Of a stretch of DNA of 20,425 nucleotides, positions 1 through 7,440 are shown in pieces. Both the position numbers and the translations under genes were made by a program. Position 1 is the stretch's first letter, and each line of letters begins with the position of its first letter. This DNA comes from an uncultured Clostridia bacterium (GTDB taxonomy: Bacteria > Bacillota > Clostridia > Saccharofermentanales > DTU023), in assembly GCA_947254895.1 (NCBI GenBank), contig CAMYEY010000019.1:1-20425 (forward strand), read 5' to 3'. Under the pieces are notes generated by a model. It saw only the letters and a list, made by a program, of their open reading frames with translations. It was not told where the DNA came from and did no database searches.

Positions 1-2
1 TC

Positions 3-668
3 CAAAAAAATTGGAAGGTGTCGAAGTTTTGGGAATGGTATCAAGAAGATCAAGTCAATAAACTCCATGCTAAAATTGAGCAACATTTCCTTGAGAAGTA
101 TGATTATCATCTATTTAAGCAAAATTCTTCTGCCAATCAAATTCTCAAGCAAGGTGAATGTGGACTTCTAGGCTTGGCTTTTAATCAAGAAGGAACAGAA
201 CTGTATGCAGTTGATGTTGCTTTTCATGAAGCAGGTCTAAATTATGGACGGCGCCAGGTTTCTGTTATGAAAGTTATAGCTAAAATGGCTAGGACTGCCC
301 TTTGTCTTGTTAACTATATTAACTACCAGCGGGCTAGAGTGATTTTTGCGTCTCCCAAGATTGGGAAAAACATAATGAGTGACCTCGAGCCTTGTATCAA
401 AGACCTTAATGAGATTTTCAAGTCGGAAGGCATTGATATAGAGTGCCAGGTAATTGCCAATGCTGATTTTTACCAGGAAATCCTTGCTCCAACCGTTGCT
501 GAGAGTTTTGAGGTAGCAGATACTTCTGAATTGTTCCTCAGGTCTTACCAGATGCTTAGGATGTTTTTTGAACTTGATTTTGAACAACAAAGCCTTTCGG
601 TGAAGGTTGACCCAAAGACAGCCCTAGAGGGCTCTAATACCCAAGACGCTACTTTGTCTCATGAATAA
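3..668 (+). CDS. Unrecognised protein, 5' end outside the window
   Basis: This frame is open to the left edge of the window. The first possible start inside it is GTG at 18, but the only ribosome-site-like bases (GGAAGG at 13-18) touch that codon, so translation most likely begins upstream and the gene is cut by the edge. The visible part is about 220 residues, soluble, with no membrane segment or signal peptide. It has conserved-looking stretches such as YAVDVAFHEAGLNYG and IFASPKIG, and near the end ADTSELFLRS. I have seen this kind of sequence only as a hypothetical protein and do not assign a function. The alternation of buried strands and acidic residues could suit a nuclease-like fold, but I see no complete catalytic motif. 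Its last codons overlap the murD start by 8 bases, so the two are probably co-transcribed and translationally coupled. Confidence 0.75.
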   Translation, partial: QKNWKVSKFWEWYQEDQVNKLHAKIEQHFLEKYDYHLFKQNSSANQILKQGECGLLGLAFNQEGTELYAVDVAFHEAGLNYGRRQVSVMKVIAKMARTALCLVNYINYQRARVIFASPKIGKNIMSDLEPCIKDLNEIFKSEGIDIECQVIANADFYQEILAPTVAESFEVADTSELFLRSYQMLRMFFELDFEQQSLSVKVDPKTALEGSNTQDATLSHE

Positions 669-2094
669 GAAATTTGCCGAATTTTTAAGTTGGATGGATC
701 AAAAAAATATTGCTGTTGTCGGTATGGGCATCAGCAACCGTCCTTTAATTGAAATTTTGGCAAAGCGGGGCTTAAAGCTGACAGTTTTCGATGCTTTAAC
801 TGAGGATGCAGAGCCGGTCCGCATACTTAAGGCTGAGTATGCCAAGTCTGGATATGATATCAATTGGCAGCTTGGTCCTGATTATTTAGAAAAGCTGAAG
901 GGTTTTGATCTGATTTTTCGCACGCCATCCTTAATGCCTTACCGGGAACAAATCATCCGAGAGAAGGAAAGGGGAGCACTTGTCACTTCAGAGATGGAGG
1001 TTTTTTTGCACTGCTGTCCCGGGCAGACTTTTGGGATTACCGGTAGTGATGGTAAATCCACGACCACAAGCTTGACCTATTCCATGCTCAAGGCACAAGG
1101 TTTTGAAACTTACATTGGGGGAAATATTGGTCGGCCACTCCTATCCGATTTAGATCAAATGACGGCTGACGCCAAGGTTGTTGTAGAATTATCTAGCTTT
1201 CAGTTGGTTGATATGACTCTCAGTCCCAATGTGTCTATTCTTACGAATGTAACTCCTAATCACCTTAATATTCATAAAGATTTGGCCGACTATGTCACGG
1301 CTAAAAAACAAATCTACCGACACCAAAAGCTGGGAGATCGATTGATTTTAAATGGCCTATGTCCGGAGTTTGCAGCAGATCGTTTTGAAGTTAAGTCAGA
1401 GATTACTTGGTTTAACGACAGATACCCTGGTTGCCGGCAGATGGTTTTTGTTGAGAAAGCCGGACAGCTTGGTTTTAGGGCTCGAAATTCGGAGGTTTTT
1501 GAGCCTGTTTGTCCAACCTCTGATCTTCATATTATGGGAAACTTTAACAGGCAAAATGTCCTGGCGGCGATGGCTGCAACCCATGATTTTGTTGAAACGA
1601 CCAATATGGCGAAAGCTGTAGCAAGTTTTAAGGGCTTGGAACATAGACTAGAGTTTGTGCGGGAAATAGCGGGGGTCAAATATTACAATAGCTCCATAGA
1701 CAGTTCTCCGGAGAGGTCAAAACACTCTATTGCAGCCTTTAGTGAGGCCGGTAAAAATTTAGTCTTAATTATGGGTGGAAAAGACAAGAATTGCGACTAC
1801 AGCGGTTTAGGTAAAATTATAGCTGGGGCCACTGATAGGCTAATTTTATGCGGGGCTAATGCTGATCTCATTACAAATGCTGTTAGACTGGAAGCAGGCC
1901 AAGCCGGTAAAACACTAGCCCAAATTCAAATCGTAACTTGCCATGATTACCCTGAGGCTGTCGCAGTTGCCCAGTCTTTAGCAGGAGTAGGGGATAGTGT
2001 CCTACTAAGCCCAGCCGGCACCTCCTTTGACCAATTTTCTAATTTTATGGAGAGGGGACAGGTCTTTAAACATTTAGTCAACCAGCTCCGTTAG
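661..2094 (+). CDS. murD: UDP-N-acetylmuramoyl-L-alanine:D-glutamate ligase MurD
   Basis: MurD is the cytoplasmic Mur ligase that adds D-glutamate to UDP-MurNAc-L-Ala using ATP, the second peptide-forming step of peptidoglycan precursor synthesis. The protein has 477 residues, slightly longer than typical (about 440-460). An N-terminal Rossmann-like UDP-binding part (VVGMGISN, residues 19-26) is followed by the ATP loop GITGSDGKSTTT (125-136), ELSSFQL (176-182), NVTPNHLNIHKD (196-207), GLEHRLEFV (325-333) and SPAGTSFDQFSNFMERG (450-466). The usual NDSKATN-like stretch reads NSSIDSSP (343-350), so its aspartate is serine here. The ATG lies inside the end of the upstream gene (ATGAATAA overlap) and has no clear ribosome site, which suggests translational coupling. 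The family call is secure. Confidence 0.96.
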   Translation: MNKKFAEFLSWMDQKNIAVVGMGISNRPLIEILAKRGLKLTVFDALTEDAEPVRILKAEYAKSGYDINWQLGPDYLEKLKGFDLIFRTPSLMPYREQIIREKERGALVTSEMEVFLHCCPGQTFGITGSDGKSTTTSLTYSMLKAQGFETYIGGNIGRPLLSDLDQMTADAKVVVELSSFQLVDMTLSPNVSILTNVTPNHLNIHKDLADYVTAKKQIYRHQKLGDRLILNGLCPEFAADRFEVKSEITWFNDRYPGCRQMVFVEKAGQLGFRARNSEVFEPVCPTSDLHIMGNFNRQNVLAAMAATHDFVETTNMAKAVASFKGLEHRLEFVREIAGVKYYNSSIDSSPERSKHSIAAFSEAGKNLVLIMGGKDKNCDYSGLGKIIAGATDRLILCGANADLITNAVRLEAGQAGKTLAQIQIVTCHDYPEAVAVAQSLAGVGDSVLLSPAGTSFDQFSNFMERGQVFKHLVNQLR

Positions 2095-2103
2095 ACTCGA
2101 CAA

Positions 2104-2140
2104 TTTTCCTGCTAGCAGGAAAACTTAGGGGAAACTTAAG
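2104..2140. repeat. Perfect 20-bp palindrome followed by a 9-bp tandem repeat
   Basis: Just after the murD stop, TTTTCCTGCT (2104-2113) is followed directly by its exact reverse complement AGCAGGAAAA (2114-2123). Overlapping its end are two copies of AAACTTARG, at 2121-2129 and 2132-2140, spaced 11 bases apart, about one helical turn. As RNA it could form an 8-bp stem with a CTAG loop, but no T-run follows on either strand, so it is not a standard intrinsic terminator. The symmetry suits an operator for a dimeric regulator of the next gene. That function is inference. Confidence 0.5.
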
Positions 2141-2229
2141 AAGTAATCTTTCAAATTTCATCAGGCTTGTGCGATAATAGTAGCCGAGCTATAAGAATTA
2201 TTTGTTCAGAAGGACAAGCAAGGTAGATC

Positions 2230-3408
2230 ATGCTTAAGAAAACAGATAAAAAGTTCATTGTGGAAATACTCCTAGCTATATTAGCAGGAATTTTAATTGT
2301 GGTGAAGATAGACAGTATCGGGAATTTTTTCTCAAGTTTTCTTAGCCTCTTATCGCCCCTCTTTGTAGGTCTTGTTTTGGCTATGTTTTTAAATAGACCG
2401 GTAGAGTATCTCAAAAGACAGTTTCGTAAAATTCCTTTTTTCAACAACGAAAAGGCTGCTATACCGGCTATCCTGATTAGTTACTTGCTCTTCTTAGGGG
2501 TTGTGGTAGGCCTTTTCCTGATTATGATTCCACAGCTGATTGCCAGCTTTAGTGAGTTTGTTTCTAACTTTGACCGCTATTCTGCAACCTTTAACCATAC
2601 TGTAGATCAGGTATCCGATTGGTTGGTGAAATATAAAATTGACCCGGAAGTGTTTTCTAACATAGGTGTCCAAGGTTTGAAACTGATTGAGTCTGTGGTT
2701 GGTAAATTACCTTCGGTCATTTCTACTTTTGTTTCCAGTCTGGTTTCCGTAATCGCTTCATTCTTCCTCGGCTTGATTATTTCTATCTATATCCTCGTTG
2801 GTAAGAAGAGTTTAAAGAGTCAGTTCAGAAGGACAACGGGAGCCCTGGTACCAGAAAGACAACATGCAAAATTTAGCCATATAGCAAATGTTGTTCAGAG
2901 AATCTTTTCAACCTACATCTACACTCAAATAACCGAAGCTGTAATTTTAGGAGGCCTCTTTTTTATAGGGTGTAGTGTGATTGGCCTGCCATATGCTTTG
3001 ATAGTCAGTGTTGTTAACGGTCTTTCTGTCTTTATACCCGTGGTTGGTTCATCGGTCGGAGGCTTGGTGGGTGCTATCTTTATCCTTTTTGCTCGCCCTG
3101 ACCAGTTAGGTATCTATGCCATCCTTGTTGTGGGTACACAGCTTTTTGAAAATAATGTTATTTATCCACGTAGAGTAAATGATTCGGTTGGTTTACCTCA
3201 ACTTTGGGTCCTGATTGCCATCACCTTGGGCGGAGGCCTCTTCGGGGTAGCCGGTGCTTTGGTTGCTGTACCTGTGGCGTCAGTCATTTATCAACTTGTC
3301 TCTGAAGCTGTTGTTCAGACAGAGCAGGCAAGGCGGAGACGAGCTAACGAGCAACTTCAAGAAGTTCAATATGCCTCTTCTGACCACATGTCCGGTGAGG
3401 ATAAATAG
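2230..3408 (+). CDS. AI-2E/PerM family membrane transporter
   Basis: A 392-residue polytopic inner-membrane protein of the AI-2E transporter (PerM, formerly UPF0118) family. Members are described as exporters or permeases, including of the autoinducer AI-2 and of ions in some bacteria; the substrate cannot be told from sequence. Hydrophobic segments lie near residues 10-28, 35-55, 78-100, 160-190, 235-288 and 325-358. A soluble helical section (about 102-160) falls between the third and fourth, as is usual for the family. Family signatures are visible: FIPVVGSSVGG (268-278), QLFENNVIYPRRVNDSVGLP (304-323) and GGGLFGVAGALVAVPVA (334-350). The C-terminal tail is charged (QARRRR). A ribosome site AAGG precedes the ATG. 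It stands alone, about 135 bases after murD. Confidence 0.9.
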   Translation: MLKKTDKKFIVEILLAILAGILIVVKIDSIGNFFSSFLSLLSPLFVGLVLAMFLNRPVEYLKRQFRKIPFFNNEKAAIPAILISYLLFLGVVVGLFLIMIPQLIASFSEFVSNFDRYSATFNHTVDQVSDWLVKYKIDPEVFSNIGVQGLKLIESVVGKLPSVISTFVSSLVSVIASFFLGLIISIYILVGKKSLKSQFRRTTGALVPERQHAKFSHIANVVQRIFSTYIYTQITEAVILGGLFFIGCSVIGLPYALIVSVVNGLSVFIPVVGSSVGGLVGAIFILFARPDQLGIYAILVVGTQLFENNVIYPRRVNDSVGLPQLWVLIAITLGGGLFGVAGALVAVPVASVIYQLVSEAVVQTEQARRRRANEQLQEVQYASSDHMSGEDK

Positions 3409-3563
3409 AAAGAAATTTCAGAGTAAGTCCCTTTATTTTTGTCGATTGTGCTAAGGTCGGTTCTCAAATTTGCAAAGCTTATGGGTTAGCGTAGACTAGG
3501 AAACATTGTCAAAAAACAAGAATCAAATAAGAGATAACATTTATATTATCGGTGGAGGTTTAT

Positions 3564-4481
3564 ATGTCAAAATTATTTAATAAAATTACCAGCTTGAGTT
3601 TGGGTCTCCTCTTGACCTTGCTATTGCTGAGTTCTACTTTGGCTGCCAAGGGAAATTGGGAGCATGATTATTTTACTTATGGAGCCGGCCTGTCTGAGGC
3701 TCAATTGGCCGAGACTGAACGGTTAATCGGAGTTCCTCAGGATAAAAACTTAAAGAAAATTGTGGTGACGGGAGCAGACTATAAGGACTTTACAGGATAC
3801 AGTATTTCTGATGTAGGTATGTATTCTTCAGCTGTCATCACCAAGACGGCTGAGGGTTCTGGCGTCCATGTTTATATCAATACCCCGTCTAACATTACTC
3901 AGATTAAAGACCACCAGTACATGAATGCAGCTCTCACATCAGGTATCACAGACTGTAACATTGTGGTTGGTTCTCCCGTACCTGTAACTGGTGAGTCCGC
4001 CTTGATTGGTGTCTATAAGGCTTTTGAAGATGCCGGTTACAAGTTAAACAAAAATGCCACAAAGGCAGCTACGGATGAACTGATCGTAGTTAATGAGATC
4101 AACCAGAACAACTCCTCTAACCCAAACTTCAATTCAGAAGATTTTTCAAAAGCGATTGCGACGATCAAAGAACAGCTGGCGACAGTTTCTGATAAGTCAG
4201 ATATGTCATCAGAGCAGATTTTAGTGACTATCAATAACGTTCTAAACCAATATAACATAACGATATCTGAAGCAGACCAGCAAAAACTTGCCGGCTGGCT
4301 GGATGAATTTAGGGCTCTCGACATTAATTGGGATGCTATTGGGAAGGAATTAAGTGGACTCGGTAACTTAATTTCCAATAAGGCTGGTGAAATTTACGAA
4401 TGGGGCCAGGCCAACGGCTTTTGGGCTAAACTTTGGGAGGCTGTACAGGCTTTCTTTAACTCTCTCTTTAGCCGAAATTAA
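3564..4481 (+). CDS. Secreted DUF1002 domain protein
   Basis: A 305-residue protein with a clear N-terminal signal peptide: basic SKLFNK, a long leucine-rich core, and a likely signal peptidase I site at LAA (about 26-28). The mature part matches my recollection of the DUF1002 family of Gram-positive secreted proteins, whose function is unknown: GLSEAQLAETERLIGVP near residues 40-56, a small-residue-rich middle (EGSGVHVYINTP), and the NIVVGSPVPVTGESALIGVYKAFED block that closes the domain. The C-terminal half is helical and acidic and ends in an aromatic amphipathic helix (GFWAKLWEAVQAFFNSLF), which may touch the membrane. I chose ATG 3564 over an in-frame GTG at 3552 because GGTGGAGG (3551-3558) is then ideally placed as ribosome site. 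It lies alone between the transporter gene and rpsO. Confidence 0.85.
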   Translation: MSKLFNKITSLSLGLLLTLLLLSSTLAAKGNWEHDYFTYGAGLSEAQLAETERLIGVPQDKNLKKIVVTGADYKDFTGYSISDVGMYSSAVITKTAEGSGVHVYINTPSNITQIKDHQYMNAALTSGITDCNIVVGSPVPVTGESALIGVYKAFEDAGYKLNKNATKAATDELIVVNEINQNNSSNPNFNSEDFSKAIATIKEQLATVSDKSDMSSEQILVTINNVLNQYNITISEADQQKLAGWLDEFRALDINWDAIGKELSGLGNLISNKAGEIYEWGQANGFWAKLWEAVQAFFNSLFSRN

Positions 4482-4499
4482 AGGCCAGGAGACTGTTGC

Positions 4500-4528
4500 T
4501 TTACAAAATAGCATGATTGAAGTAAACT
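4500..4528 (+). promoter_or_regulatory. Candidate sigma-A promoter of rpsO
   Basis: TTTACA (4500-4505), a 17-base spacer, and TAAACT (4523-4528) match the -35 and -10 consensus at five and four of six positions. Transcription would start near 4535 and give a leader of about 70 bases before rpsO. No equally good match lies elsewhere between 4482 and 4603. Confidence 0.55.
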
Positions 4529-4544
4529 AGTTCAGATTGCCCCT

Positions 4545-4578
4545 GCAAAGTTCTTGGATCGTCCGACCATTACTTTGC
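4545..4578 (+). promoter_or_regulatory. Structured rpsO leader hairpin, candidate S15 autoregulatory site
   Basis: GCAAAGT (4545-4551) pairs perfectly with ACTTTGC (4572-4578). Inside the loop a second short stem is possible (TGG 4555-4557 with CCA 4567-4569, then TC with GA around a GTCC loop, with A4558 bulged). The hairpin ends 12 bases before the AGGAGG ribosome site of rpsO. S15 is known to repress its own mRNA through structured leaders in several bacteria, with different architectures in different lineages. That this hairpin is such a site is inference from position and pairing. Confidence 0.45.
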
Positions 4579-4603
4579 TACGGGAGATATAGGAGGAATA
4601 ATA

Positions 4604-4867
4604 ATGGACAAAGAAAAGAAACAAAGTATCATTTCAGAGTTTAAAGTAAATGAGAACGATACCGGTTCACCGGAAGTTCAAATTGCTATTTTAACTGAGA
4701 GGATTAACCACTTAACCGGCCATCTAAAGGTCCACAAAGGTGACCACCATTCCCGTCGAGGAATGCTGACCATGGTTGGTAAAAGGAGAGCCTTGCTGAA
4801 CTATTTGGAGAAAAATGATATTGAACGCTACCGTAATATCATCGCCAGATTGGGTTTAAGAAGATAA
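4604..4867 (+). CDS. rpsO: 30S ribosomal protein S15
   Basis: Ribosomal protein S15 binds the central domain of 16S rRNA and helps assemble the platform of the small subunit. The 87-residue length is normal for the family. Diagnostic stretches are present: NDTGSPEVQIAILTERI (residues 18-34), the LTGHLKVHKGDHHSRRGM block (36-53), and the RNA-binding C-terminal half LNYLEKNDIERYRNIIARLGLRR. The ribosome site AGGAGG (4591-4596) is well placed. It lies upstream of pnp, the classic rpsO-pnp order, but a terminator-like hairpin separates the two here. The call is certain. Confidence 0.98.
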   Translation: MDKEKKQSIISEFKVNENDTGSPEVQIAILTERINHLTGHLKVHKGDHHSRRGMLTMVGKRRALLNYLEKNDIERYRNIIARLGLRR

Positions 4868-4872
4868 GCAAC

Positions 4873-4907
4873 GGGGGCGGGTTTTTAGGCCCGCCTCTAT
4901 TAATTTT
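4873..4907 (+). terminator. Intrinsic terminator or attenuator after rpsO
   Basis: GGCGGG (4876-4881) pairs with CCCGCC (4890-4895) around an 8-base loop. The stem can extend outward by G-U, G-C and G-U pairs (4873-4875 with 4896-4898). A moderately T-rich tail (TCTATTAATTTT) follows. The GC-rich stem is strong but the tail is imperfect, so some read-through into pnp is likely. Confidence 0.7.
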
Positions 4908-4998
4908 ACTGGAGCTTGGCTGTGGGAGGTAGATTGAAAAGCTGTTTTACCTGAGAGGGATGGTGACACAGATTTTGAATCTACATACTACGCCTAAG

Positions 4999-5012
4999 CT
5001 CCTTGATGGAGG
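4999..5012 (+). promoter_or_regulatory. Ribosome site of pnp, possibly masked by a small hairpin
   Basis: GGAGG (5008-5012) sits four bases before ATG 5017 and decides the start against an in-frame ATG at 4960, which has no such site. CTCC (4999-5002) can pair with GGAG (5008-5011) across a five-base loop and would mask the ribosome site. The stem is only four pairs, so a regulatory role is speculative. Confidence 0.4.
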
Positions 5013-5016
5013 AAAT

Positions 5017-7344
5017 ATGACAAAAAGAGTATTTGAAACAGATTATTGCGGCAAAAAACTGGTTGTGGAGACCGGTGAGATTGCTAATTTTGCTAATGGA
5101 TCAGTCCTGATTAGGCATGGGGACACCGTTATTCTCTCAACATGTACTTCAGCCCAGCCTAGGGAGGGAATCGACTTTTTCCCCTTAAGCGTAGACTACG
5201 AAGAAAAAATGTACAGTGTCGGGAAAATTCCTGGCGGCTTTTTGAGACGCGAGGGTAGACCAACCAACCATGCTATGATCACTTCTAGGATGATCGATCG
5301 GCCCATGCGTCCCCTCTTTCCGAAAGATTTAAGGAATGAGGTTTCCATCAATAACCTGGTTCTTTCAGTTGACCGTGACTGTGCTCCGGAGATTACAGCC
5401 ATGCTTGGTTCATCATTGGCAACAACCATTTCTGATGTTCCTTTTAATGGTCCGATTGCCGGTGTCCAGGTTGCCTTGGTGGATGGACAAATTATCCTCA
5501 ACCCCAGCCAGGATCAGCGGGCGGAATCAGATCTTGACTTGACTGTTGCAGGGAGCAAAGAAAATGTTTGCATGATTGAAGCAGGTGCTAATGAGGTGCC
5601 GGATGATGTCATGCTTGAAGCGATTATCAAAGCCCATAAAGAGATCATAAAAATCTGTGAATTTTTTGATGAAGTAAGGGCAGAGGTAGGTAAGGCCAAG
5701 TACGAATATGTTTCCTTTGCCTTACCCGAAGACCTTAAGGCCCGCCTCAAAGAGTTAGCCTATGACCGGGTTAGAGAAGTAATTCTTAATCCTGACAAGG
5801 CTGCTCGTGATCGAGATCTAGGCTTGGTCAGAGATGAGGTGAAAGGCCTGATCGAGTCTGAAAACGATAGCTGGTTAGCTAGCTATGGTGAAGCCTTTAC
5901 CAATCTAGAAAAAGAAGTTTTAAGAGAATACCTCTTCAAAGAGCACAAGAGAGTAGATGGTAGAGGTCTCGATGAGATTAGACCCCTTTCTTGTCGGGTT
6001 GGTCTTTTACCAAGAGTTCACGGGTCTGCTATTTTCCAGAGAGGGCAAACACAAGTAATTAACATTACCACCTTGGCCAGCTTGGCCTCAGCCCAAAAGC
6101 TAGATGGTATTGATGATGAAGAATCTAAACGCTATATGCACCACTATAACTTCCCACCTTATAGTGTAGGTGAGGCTAGACCTAATAGGTCACCTGGACG
6201 TCGGGAGATTGGTCACGGTGATTTAGCCGAAAGATCCCTGATCCCCGTTCTGCCAAGTGAAGCAGAGTTCCCTTATGCGATCAGGACTGTTTCAGAGGTC
6301 ACCATGTCCAACGGTTCGACCTCGCAAGGTTCCGTATGTGCCTCAACTCTATCCTTGATGGATGCTGGTGTTCCCATAAAACGCCCGGTAGCAGGTATTT
6401 CTTGCGGCCTTATGACCGACAAGGAGACTGGCCTAAAGGATTACCTTGTATTTATGGATATTCAGGGTGTAGAAGACTTCCATGGTGACATGGACTTCAA
6501 AGTAGCCGGAACTACAGAAGGTATTACCTCTATCCAGGTAGATATCAAGGTTCAGGGGTTAACCTATGACATCATAAGAGACGCCTTTGCTATGACTAAG
6601 AAAGGCCGTCTCCAAATCATCAATGATATTATTTTACCCTGTATCTCAAGCCCACGTGACCATCTATCACCCTATGCCCCAATGATTGATGTGATCGATA
6701 TTCCGGCTGATAAGATTGGGGAAGTGATTGGATCTGGTGGTAAGACTATTAAACAGCTGACAGAGATGTCCGGTTGTGAGATCAATGTAGAAGAAGATAG
6801 TGCCGGTGGGCACGTCCATATTGCTGCACCTTCGACTGAAGCTGCTGAAAAGGTCAAAAAGCTGGTTAAGTCAATCATTGAAGATCCAGAGCCGGGCGAA
6901 GTCTTTACCGGAAAGGTGACAAGACTTATGTCTTTTGGTGCTTTTGTAGAATATGCACCGGGTAAAGAAGGTCTCGTTCACATCTCCAAGATGGCATGGC
7001 ATAGGGTCGAAAAGGTTGAGGATGTCGTTGAAGTCGGCCAAGAAGTAACTGTAACTGTAGAAGAAGTCGACTCCCAGGGTAGGATTAACCTGTCCATGCG
7101 TGATCCAGCCGAAAAACCCGAGGGTTTCCAGGAAAGACAGGAGTCCAGGGGGGGCCGTGATGGTGGTTCCCGAGGAGGCCGGGGTGGCCGTGATAACCGG
7201 AGAACATCCGGCGGACGCTACGGTGGTAGGTCTGGTAGAGACCGTGAACGGAACAACGGTTATGATTCCAGGCGAGAAAGACGTGACTATGATAATGAGA
7301 GGTCTGTTGACTTGCCGGATGATGCCAATTTCCACGAGTTTTAA
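5017..7344 (+). CDS. pnp: Polyribonucleotide nucleotidyltransferase (PNPase) with RGG-rich tail
   Basis: PNPase degrades RNA 3' to 5' by phosphorolysis and can add heteropolymeric tails; it acts as a ring-shaped trimer. From ATG 5017 the protein has 775 residues, longer than the usual 700 or so. Order: a first RNase PH domain, a helical linker, and a second RNase PH domain containing SNGSTSQGSVCASTLSLMDAG and the catalytic acidic stretch GVEDFHGDMDFK. A KH domain follows with GEVIGSGGKTIKQL (568-581), then an S1 domain (about 625-697). The extra length is a disordered tail (about 698-775) rich in RGG and GGR units, ending in an acidic stretch. ATG 5017 is preferred for its GGAGG site and because the family conserves the sequence from there. 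The only odd point is the tail. Confidence 0.97.
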   Translation: MTKRVFETDYCGKKLVVETGEIANFANGSVLIRHGDTVILSTCTSAQPREGIDFFPLSVDYEEKMYSVGKIPGGFLRREGRPTNHAMITSRMIDRPMRPLFPKDLRNEVSINNLVLSVDRDCAPEITAMLGSSLATTISDVPFNGPIAGVQVALVDGQIILNPSQDQRAESDLDLTVAGSKENVCMIEAGANEVPDDVMLEAIIKAHKEIIKICEFFDEVRAEVGKAKYEYVSFALPEDLKARLKELAYDRVREVILNPDKAARDRDLGLVRDEVKGLIESENDSWLASYGEAFTNLEKEVLREYLFKEHKRVDGRGLDEIRPLSCRVGLLPRVHGSAIFQRGQTQVINITTLASLASAQKLDGIDDEESKRYMHHYNFPPYSVGEARPNRSPGRREIGHGDLAERSLIPVLPSEAEFPYAIRTVSEVTMSNGSTSQGSVCASTLSLMDAGVPIKRPVAGISCGLMTDKETGLKDYLVFMDIQGVEDFHGDMDFKVAGTTEGITSIQVDIKVQGLTYDIIRDAFAMTKKGRLQIINDIILPCISSPRDHLSPYAPMIDVIDIPADKIGEVIGSGGKTIKQLTEMSGCEINVEEDSAGGHVHIAAPSTEAAEKVKKLVKSIIEDPEPGEVFTGKVTRLMSFGAFVEYAPGKEGLVHISKMAWHRVEKVEDVVEVGQEVTVTVEEVDSQGRINLSMRDPAEKPEGFQERQESRGGRDGGSRGGRGGRDNRRTSGGRYGGRSGRDRERNNGYDSRRERRDYDNERSVDLPDDANFHEF

Positions 7345-7368
7345 TTAGCATCATAATTGGAAAATATT

Positions 7369-7413
7369 AGCAGAACAGCTTGTCCTTATGACCTGCTGTT
7401 CTGCTTTTAGTTT
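7369..7413 (+). terminator. Strong intrinsic terminator after pnp
   Basis: AGCAGAACAGC (7369-7379) and GCTGTTCTGCT (7395-7405) form a perfect 11-bp stem around a 15-base loop, which could fold further through GTC/GAC. A T-rich tail (TTTTAGTTT) follows at once. It ends the rpsO-pnp region and insulates the cell-wall operon. Confidence 0.88.
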
Positions 7414-7433
7414 AGGGCTAAATTGTTTATAAT
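7405..7433 (+). promoter_or_regulatory. Candidate promoter of the FHA-SEDS operon
   Basis: A perfect -10 box TATAAT lies at 7428-7433, with a poor -35 (TTTTAG, 7405-7410) 17 bases upstream, inside the tail of the pnp terminator. Transcription would be expected to begin at about 7440-7441, essentially at the first base of the preferred ATG. Confidence 0.5.
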
Positions 7434-7440
7434 TAAGGGC

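Noticed and set aside
237..590. A 117-codon minus-strand frame opposite the first gene
   Set aside because: It is a shadow of a plus-strand frame that couples to murD; it has no start signals or domain.
3506..3547. A promoter for the DUF1002 gene (TTGTCA at 3506 with AT-rich boxes downstream)
   Set aside because: The possible -10 boxes (GATAAC, TATATT) lie 21 or more bases away, too far for a sigma-A promoter; a promoter is likely in the gap but cannot be placed.
4927..4988. Hairpins in the pnp leader (AGGTA/TACCT and AGATT/AATCT)
   Set aside because: The stems are five pairs each with mismatched interiors, which is common by chance in AT-rich DNA.
4960..5016. An N-terminal extension of PNPase from ATG 4960
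   Set aside because: The 19 added residues are not PNPase-like, and GGAGG at 5008-5012 serves ATG 5017.
6871..7335. A 154-codon minus-strand frame and shorter frames opposite the pnp 3' end
   Set aside because: They lie wholly antisense to the S1 domain and RGG tail. The GC-rich arginine/glycine codons remove stops on the other strand, and no ribosome site or domain is visible.
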